DNA of 64,000 nucleotides. Origin: Ruegeria sp. HKCCSA071 (GTDB lineage Bacteria; Pseudomonadota; Alphaproteobacteria; Rhodobacterales; Rhodobacteraceae). The translations under genes were made by a program, and so were the position numbers. Positions 32,256-41,861 of this stretch are shown here, one piece after another (the stretch's first letter is position 1; the number at the start of each line of letters is the position of its first letter). The notes under the pieces were generated by a model, which was not told the origin of the DNA, ran no database searches, and worked only from the letters and a program-made list of their open reading frames with translations. The DNA lies in assembly GCF_017872555.1 (NCBI RefSeq), contig NZ_JAEDOX010000001.1, forward strand, positions 1,426,001-1,490,000, given 5' to 3'.

Positions 32256-33959
32256 ATGGAAAAACAGGACAGAAATCAGAGAGCGGCGCGTCTGCAAATC
32301 CTGCAGGGCATTCTGCCTGTTGACCGCGCGCGCCTTCCTGCAGAAATGCTGGCTGGTCTGAGTTTTGCCTGCCTCGCGATCCCTGAAGTCATGGGTTACA
32401 CCAAAATCGCCGGCACCCCGGTCATGTCCGGGCTGTATACGATCCTGATTCCCATGGCTTTGTTTGCGCTGTTCGGATCGTCCCGACACCTTGTTGTCGG
32501 CGCCGATTCGGCAACAGCGGCAATCACCGCCTCGGGGCTGGCGGGCTTGGCGGTGTCTGGAACTTCCGAGTATCTGGCACTGGCGTCCTTACTGGCGCTT
32601 ATGGCTGGCATGCTTTTGATTGCTGCGCGTGTCATCGGGCTGGGGTTTCTTGCCGATTTTCTGTCCAGAACGGTTTTGGTCGGCTTTCTGACCGGCGTGG
32701 GCATTCAGGTTGCAACGGGTCAAATCCCTGGATTGTTGGGGATCGAATCCGCTGGGCACGGAACACTTGCCAGGTTAAAGGACCTCTATCTCAACATATC
32801 CAACGTCAACTGGCCGACCGTGATCGTCTCATCAGCCGTGTTGGGCACCGTCTTAGGTTGCGCAAGGTTGTCACACAAGATTCCTGGGCCATTGGTCGCC
32901 ATAGTCGGGGTAGTCCTGTGCAGTTGGGCCTTTTCATTCGACACTTCCGGAATTTCAGTATTGGGAGAGATTTCCGGCGGCTTGCCCTCGTTCTCGATCC
33001 CGGACGTGCAGTGGAACTGGGTCCTGTTCAAACAACTGCTACCCACGGCCCTGTCCATCTTCGTAGTTATTCTGGCACAAAGCGCCGCCACATCACGGGC
33101 ATACGCCTCAAAATATAACGAGACGTTCAATGAGAATACCGATCTGATCGGACTGGGTCTTGCGAATTTCGGAGCGGCCTTCACGGGGACATTCGTGGTC
33201 AATGGCAGCCCAACAAAGACCGAGATGGTCGCCAGCGCCGGAGGGCGCAGCCAGGTGGCCCAACTAACAACAGTGGCAATAGTCCTGTTGGTTATCCTGT
33301 TCCTGACCAAGCCTTTAGCCTTTCTGCCCACAGCAGCATTGTCGGCCATCGTTTTCCTGATCGGTCTCAAGCTGATCGACCTGCATGGAATGACAACAAT
33401 TTACAGGCAGGCCCGGTCTGAATTCTGGGTTGCCACGGCAACCGCCACCGTGGTCGTTCTGGTTGGGGTCGAGCAAGGCGTCGTTTTTGCCATGGTCTTG
33501 TCTTTGGTCGACCACACGCGCCGGGGATACCACCCAAAGAATTCGGTCGTATTGCGCACCGAGTCCGGTGGCTGGCGTTCAAAGGGGTTGGAAGCACCAA
33601 ACCAGTTCGAGCCCGGTCTGGTAATCTATCGGTTTTCCCACGGTATGTACTACGCGAACATGCAAATATTTACAGAAGAAGTCACAACAATCGTTCAGAA
33701 CGCAGACGGAAAACTGACATGGTTCTGCATCGACGCCTCGGCAATTGATGTTGTCGATTTCACAGCCGGGTTCACTTTGCGCAATATAATCAGCTTCCTA
33801 CGAACCAAGGAGATACGGCTGGTTTTCACGCTGGTCGAGCCAGATGTGAAAGCCGAGCTGGATCGCTACGGTGTCACCGAACTGGTTGGCGAAACTGCGT
33901 TCTATGAAAACGGCAAGGCTCTGCTGGATGCATATCACACGCGCCCAAATCCCATGTGA
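32256..33959 (+). CDS. SulP-family anion transporter with STAS domain
   Basis: A 567-aa SLC26/SulP protein. Residues about 20-430 hold the transmembrane core, with LSFACLAIPEVMGYTKIAGTPVMSGLY and the sulfate-transporter segment NGSPTKTEMVASAGGRSQVA. The C-terminal STAS domain covers about 455-560 (WFCIDASAIDVVDFTAGFTL). Members carry sulfate, bicarbonate or dicarboxylates; the anion is not predictable here. It starts without a clear Shine-Dalgarno. It ends 5 bp before the convergent dld stop. No sulfur-assimilation or carbonic anhydrase gene is adjacent. Confidence 0.9.
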   Translation: MEKQDRNQRAARLQILQGILPVDRARLPAEMLAGLSFACLAIPEVMGYTKIAGTPVMSGLYTILIPMALFALFGSSRHLVVGADSATAAITASGLAGLAVSGTSEYLALASLLALMAGMLLIAARVIGLGFLADFLSRTVLVGFLTGVGIQVATGQIPGLLGIESAGHGTLARLKDLYLNISNVNWPTVIVSSAVLGTVLGCARLSHKIPGPLVAIVGVVLCSWAFSFDTSGISVLGEISGGLPSFSIPDVQWNWVLFKQLLPTALSIFVVILAQSAATSRAYASKYNETFNENTDLIGLGLANFGAAFTGTFVVNGSPTKTEMVASAGGRSQVAQLTTVAIVLLVILFLTKPLAFLPTAALSAIVFLIGLKLIDLHGMTTIYRQARSEFWVATATATVVVLVGVEQGVVFAMVLSLVDHTRRGYHPKNSVVLRTESGGWRSKGLEAPNQFEPGLVIYRFSHGMYYANMQIFTEEVTTIVQNADGKLTWFCIDASAIDVVDFTAGFTLRNIISFLRTKEIRLVFTLVEPDVKAELDRYGVTELVGETAFYENGKALLDAYHTRPNPM

Positions 33960-33964
33960 CATAG

Positions 33965-35644
33965 TCACCGGTAGTTTCGCGCCTTGGACATCTTCCCGAT
34001 CCCCGGATTGAAAGAGTTGGTTGGATCACAGCATTTGTAATGCGCTGCCAAATCGGGTTTGGCTTTGTACAGGTGGCCCACATTGTGTTCGGCAGGATAT
34101 TCCGCACCGCGCTGGTCAAAAAGGGTCAGCATTGCCGCCTTCAGCGCCTTCGGGTCAGCCCCTTTTTTGACGATATAGTCCTGATGCATGACATGGCACA
34201 TGAAGTGCCCGTAATAGAGTTTATGAACCAGTTGGTCTTCGATCTCGGGTGGCAACCGTTCAAGCCAGTCCTGATCATTGCGGCGCAGCGCCACGTCGAG
34301 CGCGATAATATCTTCTACATCGCTTGCATGGATCGCCATGTAGCGCACGGCTGCGCCTGCCGCCGCGAAACGGTGAAGCCCCGCGATCTTGGTCTCGCGT
34401 CTGTCGCATTCAAAGAAATCCGCATCTCGGTCTTTGCAAAAGTCGGGCAACCATTCAGCGGCCTCGGCGATACCCTCTTCCTTCATCTTCAGGGTCAAAT
34501 GGTGTTCATACCTGTCGCGGAATGCGACCATCCTTCTGGGAAGAACGCGCGGCCAGAATGCCACGGCCATCTGCATGAAACGATCGGTGAAATTTTGCAG
34601 GAACGGAATACGACGCAATCGCGCATCAACCGCGCCCTTGATTGCAAAGAACATCGGCAGGCGATCAGTGCCAAATTTGTCGATCATTACGACGGTGTCC
34701 TTGCCGTAGCGCGCCGTGATGTCAAACACCTCGCGCTGCATGTATTCGGCCGAGACAGGAAGCGATTTGAACTCGGACAGGACATACCGACGCAAGACGG
34801 TCAGATCATCAGGGCTGTTTGTCCCGATGTAGAACACCCTTTCATCTTTGTTCTTCGGGAAAGTATCAAGCCGAACGGCGAAAACGGCCAGCTTCCCCGC
34901 CGAGCCCGCAGATTCGAAAAGCCTTGCTTTGTCCGCGTTGAACCGCGCGGGTGTTTCCGCATCCACATCCCGCACAATCTGCGCGTAATCGCTGGACGAA
35001 GCGCGTTTGTTTGTGGCACCCGGATCGCGTTCGAATTTACCTGCATCGAGGTTGGCAAGTATCTCTTCAGGCGTTTCGCCCAGATCGATGCCGAGGTGGT
35101 TGACCAGTTCCAAATCGCCATGTTCGGTGATCTGAGCATAGACGGATAGTTCCGTGTAAACTGGTCCGCGCTCGACCAAAGACCCGCCGGAATTGTTGCA
35201 CACCCCACCCACGATCGACGCGCCGATACAGGATGACCCGATCACCGAATGCGGTTCTCGCCCCAGCGGGGCCAGCAGTTTCTCAAGCGCGAACAGCGTG
35301 GCCCCCGGAAAGCTGATGATTTGTTCTCCGCCATTAAGCGGCACCAACGCGTCCATCCGGCGCGTATTAATCAGAACCACGTCACGGTCATAAGTGCCGG
35401 ACGGCGTAGACCCTTCGGTCAATCCGGTATTTGCGGCCTGCATAATGACGATCTTGTCGGCCGCCACGCAGGCTTGCAGGACCTTCCATTGCTCCAGTAG
35501 TGTCCCAGGCTGAATGACGCACAGCGCCTCACCCTCGCCCGAGCGGAAACCACGCCGAAACCGCTCGGTTGCACGTTCGCCGGTCAGGACATGTCGCGAC
35601 CCGACGATGGCACGGAAGTGTTTGATCAGATCCTCATTGGTCAT
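33965..35644 (-). CDS. dld: D-lactate dehydrogenase, quinone-dependent
   Basis: A 559-aa FAD enzyme close in length to E. coli Dld (571 aa). The PCMH-type FAD domain includes ANTGLTEGSTPSG and GGVCNNSGGSLVERGPVYTE; the membrane-binding Dld domain follows and the end has AEHNVGHLYKAKP and NSFNPGIGKMSK. It oxidises D-lactate to pyruvate at the inner membrane, reducing quinone. It follows lldD by 18 bp on the same strand, after the TRAP genes, making it the last gene of a lactate operon. Confidence 0.92.
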   Translation of the reverse strand: MTNEDLIKHFRAIVGSRHVLTGERATERFRRGFRSGEGEALCVIQPGTLLEQWKVLQACVAADKIVIMQAANTGLTEGSTPSGTYDRDVVLINTRRMDALVPLNGGEQIISFPGATLFALEKLLAPLGREPHSVIGSSCIGASIVGGVCNNSGGSLVERGPVYTELSVYAQITEHGDLELVNHLGIDLGETPEEILANLDAGKFERDPGATNKRASSSDYAQIVRDVDAETPARFNADKARLFESAGSAGKLAVFAVRLDTFPKNKDERVFYIGTNSPDDLTVLRRYVLSEFKSLPVSAEYMQREVFDITARYGKDTVVMIDKFGTDRLPMFFAIKGAVDARLRRIPFLQNFTDRFMQMAVAFWPRVLPRRMVAFRDRYEHHLTLKMKEEGIAEAAEWLPDFCKDRDADFFECDRRETKIAGLHRFAAAGAAVRYMAIHASDVEDIIALDVALRRNDQDWLERLPPEIEDQLVHKLYYGHFMCHVMHQDYIVKKGADPKALKAAMLTLFDQRGAEYPAEHNVGHLYKAKPDLAAHYKCCDPTNSFNPGIGKMSKARNYR

Positions 35645-35662
35645 GTTGCGGCTTTAAGGAAG

Positions 35663-36814
35663 TTACGTGTTGCGAAAGCGAATATTCTTGCGGCTGAGCT
35701 GGTCAACACTGGTTGCGCCCATCAGCTTCATGTCGCGCTCGATCTCGGCGCGCATCAGCCCAAGGGCCCGTTCGACCCCAGCCTGCCCCGCGGCAGCCAG
35801 AGGATACAAGTAGTGCCGACCAATACCCACTGCCTTGGCCCCGATCGACAGCGCCTTGAGCACATGGGTGCCACGCTGAATGCCGCTGTCCATCATCACG
35901 TCCAGCTTGTCGCCAACGGCATCGACAATCTCGGCAAGTTGATCGAACGGCGTGCGCGATCCGTCCAGTTGGCGGCCACCGTGATTCGACAGGATGATGC
36001 CGGTGCAACCGACCTCAGCCGCGCGTTTGGCATCTTCGACGGTCATGATCCCCTTCAGACAGAACTGACCATCCCAGTCGCGCACCATCTGCGCCACGTC
36101 ATCCCAGTTCATCGACGGATCGAGCATATCAGTGAAATACCCGCCGATCGAACTGGGCCCACCGCCCATATCCACATGTTCCTCCAGCTGAGGCAGCCGG
36201 AACTTTTCATGGGTGACATAGTTGATTCCCCACATCGGCTTGATCGCAAACTGTATCATGCCGCCCAGCGTCAACCGGAAAGGGATCGAGAACCCCGTGC
36301 GCAGATCACGCTCGCGGTTGCCGCCGGTGATGCTGTCGACGGTCAGCATCATGACCTCGACACCCGCCTCTTTGGCGCGCTGCATCATGGCGGCGTTCAA
36401 CCCGCGATCCTTGTGAAAGTAGAATTGATAGACCTGCGGGTTATTGTGTTTCCGGCGCAGCTCCTCCAGCGACACGGTCCCCAGAGAGGATACGCCGAAC
36501 ATGGTGCCGTATTTCTCTGCCGCTGCCGCGACGGCGCGCTCACCCTGATGGTGGAACAGGCGCTGCAGCGCGGTGGGCGAGCAATAGACCGGCATGTCCA
36601 ACTTTTGCCCCATGACGGTGACGGACATGTCCACGTTCTTCACCCCACGCAGCACCGATGGCAACAAGTCACAGCGGTCAAACGCGCTGGTATTTTGCCG
36701 GTACGTCACCTCATCATCCGCGCCACCGTCAATGTAGTTGAAGATCGGCCCCGGCAGCCGCTGCTTAGCCAGCCGCCGGAAATCATGGAAGTTGTGACAT
36801 TGGCTCAGACGCAT
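35663..36814 (-). CDS. lldD: L-lactate dehydrogenase (FMN alpha-hydroxyacid oxidase family)
   Basis: A 383-aa TIM-barrel flavoprotein. Visible are NYIDGGADDE near residue 28, the FMN/substrate region and the catalytic base His in LSNHGGRQLDG near 273, then DSGIQRGTHVLKALSIGAKAVGIGR for FMN phosphate. The family oxidises L-lactate, glycolate or mandelate; the D-lactate dehydrogenase and TRAP neighbours favour lactate. ATG 36814 follows AAGGGG; two extra codons upstream begin with TTG. It lies 12 bp downstream of the dctQM gene. Confidence 0.88.
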   Translation of the reverse strand: MRLSQCHNFHDFRRLAKQRLPGPIFNYIDGGADDEVTYRQNTSAFDRCDLLPSVLRGVKNVDMSVTVMGQKLDMPVYCSPTALQRLFHHQGERAVAAAAEKYGTMFGVSSLGTVSLEELRRKHNNPQVYQFYFHKDRGLNAAMMQRAKEAGVEVMMLTVDSITGGNRERDLRTGFSIPFRLTLGGMIQFAIKPMWGINYVTHEKFRLPQLEEHVDMGGGPSSIGGYFTDMLDPSMNWDDVAQMVRDWDGQFCLKGIMTVEDAKRAAEVGCTGIILSNHGGRQLDGSRTPFDQLAEIVDAVGDKLDVMMDSGIQRGTHVLKALSIGAKAVGIGRHYLYPLAAAGQAGVERALGLMRAEIERDMKLMGATSVDQLSRKNIRFRNT

Positions 36815-36826
36815 GACCAAAACCCC

Positions 36827-38890
36827 TTAATAAGCGACTGACGGCAGCCAGGTGGCCAGTGTCGGCCAGAGGAAAACCAGCGCGAGTCCGGTCAATTGCA
36901 GCAGGACAAAGGGAATGATGCCCTTGTAGATATGCGTCAGTTTAATCTCGGGTGGGCAAACACCTTTAAGATAGAACAAGGCAAAGCCAACGGGCGGCGT
37001 CAGGAAGCTGGTTTGCAGCGTCACAGCAACAAGGATCACGAACCACACCAGCGCCGGTTCGTCCAGCACTCCAAAGCCGGGAATGTCGACGCCCAGACCG
37101 TTCACGATGGGACGCATCAGCGGCAGTACAATCAGTGTGATCTCGATCCAGTCCAGTACGAAGCCCAGCAGGAAGACGATGAACAGGATGAACAGGATGG
37201 TGCCGTTCGCACCAAATCCGGTGGACTGCACCACATGTTCGATCAACTCGTCGCCACCCAGCTCGCGCAGGACATAGGAAAACACAGTCGCGCCGAGGAA
37301 GATCGCAAAGATATACGCAGTGGTGTTGAAGGTCGAAACAAGCACGTTCCAAAGCTTGGCGAAGGTCAGCTTGCGATAACCAAGCGCCAGCAGCGTCGCA
37401 CCCAGCGCGCCAATGCCGGACGCTTCGGTCGGCGTGGTCAGACCGGCGAAGATCGAACCCAAAACGGCAAGGATCAGCATCAGCGTCGGAATGACGGCGA
37501 TCATAACGTCTTTGACTGCGGCCCAGTCGGGGGCTTTTGCGCCTTCGGGCACGGGGGCTGCGTCGCGTTTCACCAGTGCAAGGACGAAGATATAGGCCAG
37601 GTAAAGCATGCCGATGATCACACCGGGAAAGACAGCCGCCATGAACAAATCGCCCACAGAAAGAGCCATCTGGTCGGCCATGATCACCAGCATGATCGAC
37701 GGCGGGATCAGGATGCCCAGCGTCCCTGACGCCGACACGACACCCGCCGCCAACGTCGGCTGGTATTTCTGCTGCATCATCGACGGCAGCGACAGCACGC
37801 CCAGCAGAACAACCGAGGCACCAATGATGCCGGTCGAGGCCGCCAGAATGATCCCGATCAGGGTCACGGTGATGGCCAGACCTCCGCGCACCGTCCCGAA
37901 CAGGCGCTGCATCGAGGACATCAAACGCTCGGCCACACCGGATTCGTCCAGCATCAGCCCCATGAAGATGAACATCGGCAGGGCAACCAGAACCGCGTTG
38001 GACATGGTCGCGTAGACCCGGTTCACCACCGCGCCCAAGGTCAGGTAATCAAGCCCGGTAAATGTACTCTCCAACCCTGTCCAAAGCATCAGATCGTTGT
38101 CGAACAGATAGGCCAGACCGCAATAAGCTACGCCGACACCGGCCAGAACCCAGGCCACCGGGTAACCGGTGAACAAAAGCGCGATGAAGGTAAGGAACAT
38201 CGCGATGACCAGCTTTTCCTCGGTCGTCTCGACCAGGAAGGTCAGGCCAACGCAGACGGCGGCGAATACTGCCAGCACCAGAAGAATACGGCGCAGCGGA
38301 GCGCCTTCACGTTCCGAGGCCGGCCCGTGGATCAGCGCGTGCCCGTCGTGGATCAACCGTGCCAACGCGGCCAGCGCCAACAGTACAAAGCTGATCGGAA
38401 TGATAGCCTTGAAGGCCCAACGCGCAGGCAGGCCAGTTGGGCTGTCTGAACGTTCGCTGACGCGGAAGCTTTCGTAGAAATAGTCATACCCCTGATCGAC
38501 CATCAGATAGATGAACGGGGTCAGCAGGGTCAGGATGCCGATGACTTCAATTATCCGCTGCGCGCGGCGCGAAAGCTGCATATGCAGGACGTCCACACGC
38601 ACATGGCTGTCGGTGATCAAGGCATACGAGATGCCGATCATCGTGACGATTCCATAGAAATGCCACTGGATCTCATCCAGCTTGGGATAGTTCTGGCTGA
38701 ACAGGTAACGCAGCGAGACCTGTGCAAAGATCGCGCCCATCAGCAGGACATTGGCCCACATGACCACATGACCCACCGCCTTGACCCCGGCGTCGATCGC
38801 AACGGCGACTTTCTGGCGGTCGGGTTCGGGGTGTTCCAGGATGCCTTCATAGGCTTCGACCGGATCGTTGAGGTTGTTTTGGGTGGTCAT
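36827..38890 (-). CDS. TRAP transporter fused small and large membrane subunits (DctQM)
   Basis: A 687-aa fusion. The DctQ part (residues about 1-200) has four helices with ISYALITDSHVRVDVL; the DctM part (about 215-687) has about twelve helices with YPVAWVLAGVG, STGIIGASVVLLGVLSLP and LIPPSIMLVIMADQM. TRAP permeases import carboxylates using sodium and a periplasmic binding protein. ATG 38890 has AGGA 6 nt upstream; another ATG two codons earlier overlaps that site. Next to dld and lldD, lactate or a related 2-hydroxy/keto acid is the probable cargo. Confidence 0.92.
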   Translation of the reverse strand: MTTQNNLNDPVEAYEGILEHPEPDRQKVAVAIDAGVKAVGHVVMWANVLLMGAIFAQVSLRYLFSQNYPKLDEIQWHFYGIVTMIGISYALITDSHVRVDVLHMQLSRRAQRIIEVIGILTLLTPFIYLMVDQGYDYFYESFRVSERSDSPTGLPARWAFKAIIPISFVLLALAALARLIHDGHALIHGPASEREGAPLRRILLVLAVFAAVCVGLTFLVETTEEKLVIAMFLTFIALLFTGYPVAWVLAGVGVAYCGLAYLFDNDLMLWTGLESTFTGLDYLTLGAVVNRVYATMSNAVLVALPMFIFMGLMLDESGVAERLMSSMQRLFGTVRGGLAITVTLIGIILAASTGIIGASVVLLGVLSLPSMMQQKYQPTLAAGVVSASGTLGILIPPSIMLVIMADQMALSVGDLFMAAVFPGVIIGMLYLAYIFVLALVKRDAAPVPEGAKAPDWAAVKDVMIAVIPTLMLILAVLGSIFAGLTTPTEASGIGALGATLLALGYRKLTFAKLWNVLVSTFNTTAYIFAIFLGATVFSYVLRELGGDELIEHVVQSTGFGANGTILFILFIVFLLGFVLDWIEITLIVLPLMRPIVNGLGVDIPGFGVLDEPALVWFVILVAVTLQTSFLTPPVGFALFYLKGVCPPEIKLTHIYKGIIPFVLLQLTGLALVFLWPTLATWLPSVAY

Positions 38891-38963
38891 GGTCATTCCT
38901 CGCTCAGCAACCCGCAATACGGGCAGTGAAGGGTTAGAAAGTCCGAAGATCGAAAAGCAGGGG

Positions 38964-38990
38964 CCGGAGCGGCGGATCGGGCCGCCCCGG
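38964..38990 (-). promoter_or_regulatory. Intercistronic hairpin between dctP and dctQM
   Basis: CCGGAGCGGC (38964-38973) pairs with GCCGCCCCGG (38981-38990) apart from one mismatch. It lies in the 120-bp gap behind the binding-protein gene, with no T run. Such hairpins often stabilise the upstream message or attenuate, giving more binding protein than permease. Confidence 0.5.
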
Positions 38991-39010
38991 TAAAGTCAGT
39001 GAGGGAGGGA

Positions 39011-40060
39011 TTACTGACGTGGGAGGAAGGCGTTTGTCTTCCAGAGGTTATAGCCGTCACGGAACTCGTTCATATCGGCCAAAACCTGTGCAAAAAAGGC
39101 ATCATTGGCGGCCTCTTCTGCGGCAACCTCTTCCCAGGTCGCGCGGAAGGTATCCAGCATCTCAGGCGACCACTGCTTGATGGAAACACCGTTGTTCTCA
39201 ATGTTGTCGATCAGGGCCGCGTGCTGGATGGCTTCGCCTTCGGCAAAGCTGTCCGCCATCGAAGCCTTGCAGGCGTTTTCGATGATCGCTTTGTGCTGGT
39301 CACTGGTCTCTGCCCAGACGTCCTTGTTGATCAGCAGTTCAAACACGGTCGCCTGCTGATGCCAGCCGGGGAAGTAATTGAACTTGACCAGCTTGTGGAA
39401 GCCCAGACGCGCGTCGATGGCAGGCATCGAAAACTCGGTCGCGTCAATCGCGCCTTTTTCCAAAGCGGGGAAGATCTCACCTCCTGGCAGCAGCGAGGTC
39501 GCCACACCCAGTTTCTGCATGACCTTGCCGCCCAGACCAAAGAAACGCATCTTCAACCCGTTCAGGTCTTCGGGCGAATTGATCTCGGTCGCGAACCAGC
39601 CCGAAGTTTCCGGCGCAATGATGGCGCAAGGCAGAACTTTTACGTTGTAGCCAGCCTGATCGTACATCTCCTGATACAGGGTCATGCCGTTGCCATAATA
39701 AAGCCATGCCATGTATTCGCCCGCCTCGGGGCCAAAAGGAACGGCCGAAAACAGCGGTGCGGCGGGGATTTTACCTGCCCAGTATCCAGCCGTGGTGTAG
39801 CCCGAGTTGATCTTTCCGGTGGATACGGCATCCAGAATTTCGAAGGGCGGCACCAGTTTTCCCGGCTCGTACACCTTCATCTTCAGCGTGCCGCCCGACA
39901 TCAACTCCAGTTGATCAGCCACGCGAGGGATCGGCGAACCCAGGCCCGGCAGTTCGGTCGAAAAGGCAATCGGTGTTTTCAACAGCAGCTTGTCCGCCGC
40001 GACCGCGGGTGCCGCCAGCAGGCTGGCGGCCACGGCCAGGCTTGTCAGGGTCTTCTTCAT
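39011..40060 (-). CDS. TRAP transporter periplasmic binding protein (DctP family, TakP-like)
   Basis: A 349-aa exported protein. The signal peptide is MKKTLTSLAVAASLLAAPAV with cleavage near AVAA-DK. The binding-protein body has the family stretch IDATEFSMPAIDARLGFHK and the arginine-containing GLKMRFFGLGGKVMQ that salt-bridges the carboxylate. The sequence resembles the TakP/lactate-binding type of TRAP protein. GGAGGAGAATTC gives a very strong ribosome site. First gene of the lactate operon, divergent from the FadR-type regulator. Confidence 0.93.
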   Translation of the reverse strand: MKKTLTSLAVAASLLAAPAVAADKLLLKTPIAFSTELPGLGSPIPRVADQLELMSGGTLKMKVYEPGKLVPPFEILDAVSTGKINSGYTTAGYWAGKIPAAPLFSAVPFGPEAGEYMAWLYYGNGMTLYQEMYDQAGYNVKVLPCAIIAPETSGWFATEINSPEDLNGLKMRFFGLGGKVMQKLGVATSLLPGGEIFPALEKGAIDATEFSMPAIDARLGFHKLVKFNYFPGWHQQATVFELLINKDVWAETSDQHKAIIENACKASMADSFAEGEAIQHAALIDNIENNGVSIKQWSPEMLDTFRATWEEVAAEEAANDAFFAQVLADMNEFRDGYNLWKTNAFLPRQ

Positions 40061-40128
40061 GAATTCTCCTCCAGGGTTGGTCGGGTTTTCTCCGATCAGT
40101 GGCGCAGGCTCTTCCAGCGCCGCTCCGG

Positions 40129-40147
40129 TGGTAAACTAACTTTACCA
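40129..40147. promoter_or_regulatory. Palindromic operator upstream of dctP
   Basis: TGGTAAACTAACTTTACCA is a 19-bp dyad with perfect 7-bp arms and a 5-bp spacer. It contains the TGGT...ACCA core of FadR-subfamily GntR operators (PdhR, LldR). It is 69 bp before the dctP start. Confidence 0.7.
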
Positions 40148-40335
40148 GATTAAACCAGTCAATAACTTTATTTACCATTGGTGTCAGCCGAAACTGGAAG
40201 CTCGCCTTCGACAAGCCCTGCAAAATCCCGATACGACTGCCTACAAAACCAACAGATTATCCAAAAATCATTCAGAAACAGACACGTAATTCAAGTTCGG
40301 GAAGAACAGCCGCGCGCTTGAAATCTGAACGGATA

Positions 40336-40365
40336 TGGTTATCTTTATTTACCAGTTATTCTGGT
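40336..40365. promoter_or_regulatory. Second operator cluster before the GntR gene
   Basis: Two overlapping dyads: TGGT (40336) to ACCA (40354), and ACCAG-N5-CTGGT (40351-40365). They repeat the core of the 40129 site and lie 30 bp before the regulator start, fitting autoregulation. The rest of the 334-bp divergent gap (40061-40394) shows no gene. Confidence 0.6.
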
Positions 40366-40394
40366 TATTTCAGCGTCACACGGGGCAGCATCTC

Positions 40395-41168
40395 ATGAAC
40401 ACCACTGCGATTTTTGAACCGGTTGGACACGAATCGCTGGCTGATGCGGTGGTTTCACAGGTCGAGGACCTGATCGCTTCGGGCATCCTGAAACAGGGTC
40501 GGAAACTGCCCTCCGAGCGTGATCTGGCCGAGATGTTGCGCGTGTCGCGCCCGAAGCTGCGCGAGGCCCTTCAGGTGCTGGAAGAACGCGGTCTGGTCAC
40601 AACGCAACACGGTGAGGGGACATTCGTCGCGGCCCTGACCGGACAAGCCATGATGCCCGCGCTTCTTGCTTTGTACGAACGCCATGAACCGGCTTTTTTC
40701 GACTATCTGGAGTATCGCCGCGAGCAGGAAGGGTTTGCGGCCCGCCTTGCCGCACGTCGCGCAACCAAGGCAGACAAGGAAAGGATTTCAGAAATCCTTG
40801 ATGAAAACGAGCGCGCTTGGAAGGCGAATGATGCCAAGGCTTCGCAAGAAGCAGACTTTGCGTTGCATTCAGCGATTGTGGATGCCAGTCAGAATGCAAC
40901 GTTGATTCATATCATGGCGTCGATTTACGAACTCACCCGCAAAGGCGTTTTCTACAATCGCGACTTCCTGCGAACAATTGATGGGACCGGCGAGAAGTTG
41001 TTGCAACAGCATCTCGAACTGGGACGCGCGGTAATCGAAGGCGACGAAACACGCGCCGAAAAAGCAGCGACGGGTCACATCGATTTTGTCGAAGAATCGT
41101 TCAGATTGGGGATCGAACAAAGACGGCGCGAAGCCATGGCCGAAAAGCGTCGAATAATGTCGCGGTAA
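40395..41168 (+). CDS. GntR/FadR-subfamily regulator of lactate genes
   Basis: A 257-aa protein. The GntR winged helix is at about residues 15-80 (KLPSERDLAEMLRVSRPKLREAL and GLVTTQHGEGTFV). The C-terminal FCD domain has metal-site residues in ADFALHSAIV, QQHLELGRAV and TGHIDFVEE. FCD regulators bind small organic acids; PdhR and LldR are relatives. It is divergent from the TRAP/lactate operon with two operator-like dyads between, so lactate or pyruvate is a likely effector. ATG 40395 is preferred to 40335. Confidence 0.88.
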   Translation: MNTTAIFEPVGHESLADAVVSQVEDLIASGILKQGRKLPSERDLAEMLRVSRPKLREALQVLEERGLVTTQHGEGTFVAALTGQAMMPALLALYERHEPAFFDYLEYRREQEGFAARLAARRATKADKERISEILDENERAWKANDAKASQEADFALHSAIVDASQNATLIHIMASIYELTRKGVFYNRDFLRTIDGTGEKLLQQHLELGRAVIEGDETRAEKAATGHIDFVEESFRLGIEQRRREAMAEKRRIMSR

Positions 41169-41264
41169 GCACGGTGTCGTCCTGTTAGTTCAACGGAGGC
41201 CTGACACGACCGGTTTGTCAGCAACCGGACTCAGGTCACCACGCGGCCTACCGAAAACCTGATG

Positions 41265-41831
41265 TCAGATATCTTGACCGGGCGGTTCCAAAAGACCGCC
41301 AGGTTCCAACAAGGCCCTTTCTGACAGCCATGGGTTAAGTTCTAGCGCTTCGGCAAGGGCAGCGCGCGCGTCGTCAAGGCGCTTCAGACCCAACAATGAC
41401 AAGGCACGCCCGCTCAGCGCACCGATATGGTTCGGCGACAACTCGATCGTGACATTCAGATCCTGCAAGGCAGCAGCGAAGTCTTGTCTGAGATAGTTCA
41501 CAAACGCGCGCTGATTGTAGCCTTCGGCGTAGTTCGGGCAGTAATCGACTAGTTGGTCAAGCTCGTCCAACGCGCCCAGTAAATCCCAGGCCTCTCGCCG
41601 CGCCATTCCCCGGTCCAGCAAGCCTTGCGCACGCGCATCTGGTGCGTCGGTCCAAAGCTCCCACATCTGGTTGGAAATGGCGCGCGCATCACTTTGCGAT
41701 TCTGCCTTCTGAACCTGATTGATTAGCGCATCCACACTTTCCGAATGATCCGGGGCGGCCGGGCAGGACTGAGCGTGCGCCGTGCAGGACAAGGCAACAA
41801 CAGCGAGAGCAGCGAGGAAAGCGTGTGTCAT
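41265..41831 (-). CDS. Exported TPR-repeat protein
   Basis: A 188-aa protein with a signal peptide (MTHAFLAALAVVALSCTAHA-QS). From about residue 60 it has two to three tetratricopeptide-like units, clearest at AEGYNQRAFVNYLRQDFAAAL, LDLNVTIELSPNHIGALSGR-like repeats and ALEALELNPWL. Likely a periplasmic protein-interaction module. It stands alone between the GntR gene and putR; no partner is evident. Confidence 0.8.
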   Translation of the reverse strand: MTHAFLAALAVVALSCTAHAQSCPAAPDHSESVDALINQVQKAESQSDARAISNQMWELWTDAPDARAQGLLDRGMARREAWDLLGALDELDQLVDYCPNYAEGYNQRAFVNYLRQDFAAALQDLNVTIELSPNHIGALSGRALSLLGLKRLDDARAALAEALELNPWLSERALLEPGGLLEPPGQDI

Positions 41832-41861
41832 GCACCAAGGATGGCTCGTATTCCTGATCCG

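Noticed and set aside
35591-40153. Long rightward frames opposite lldD, dctQM and dctP (277-416 codons)
   Set aside because: Same antisense effect; no ribosome sites and no recognisable motifs, while the leftward genes are complete.
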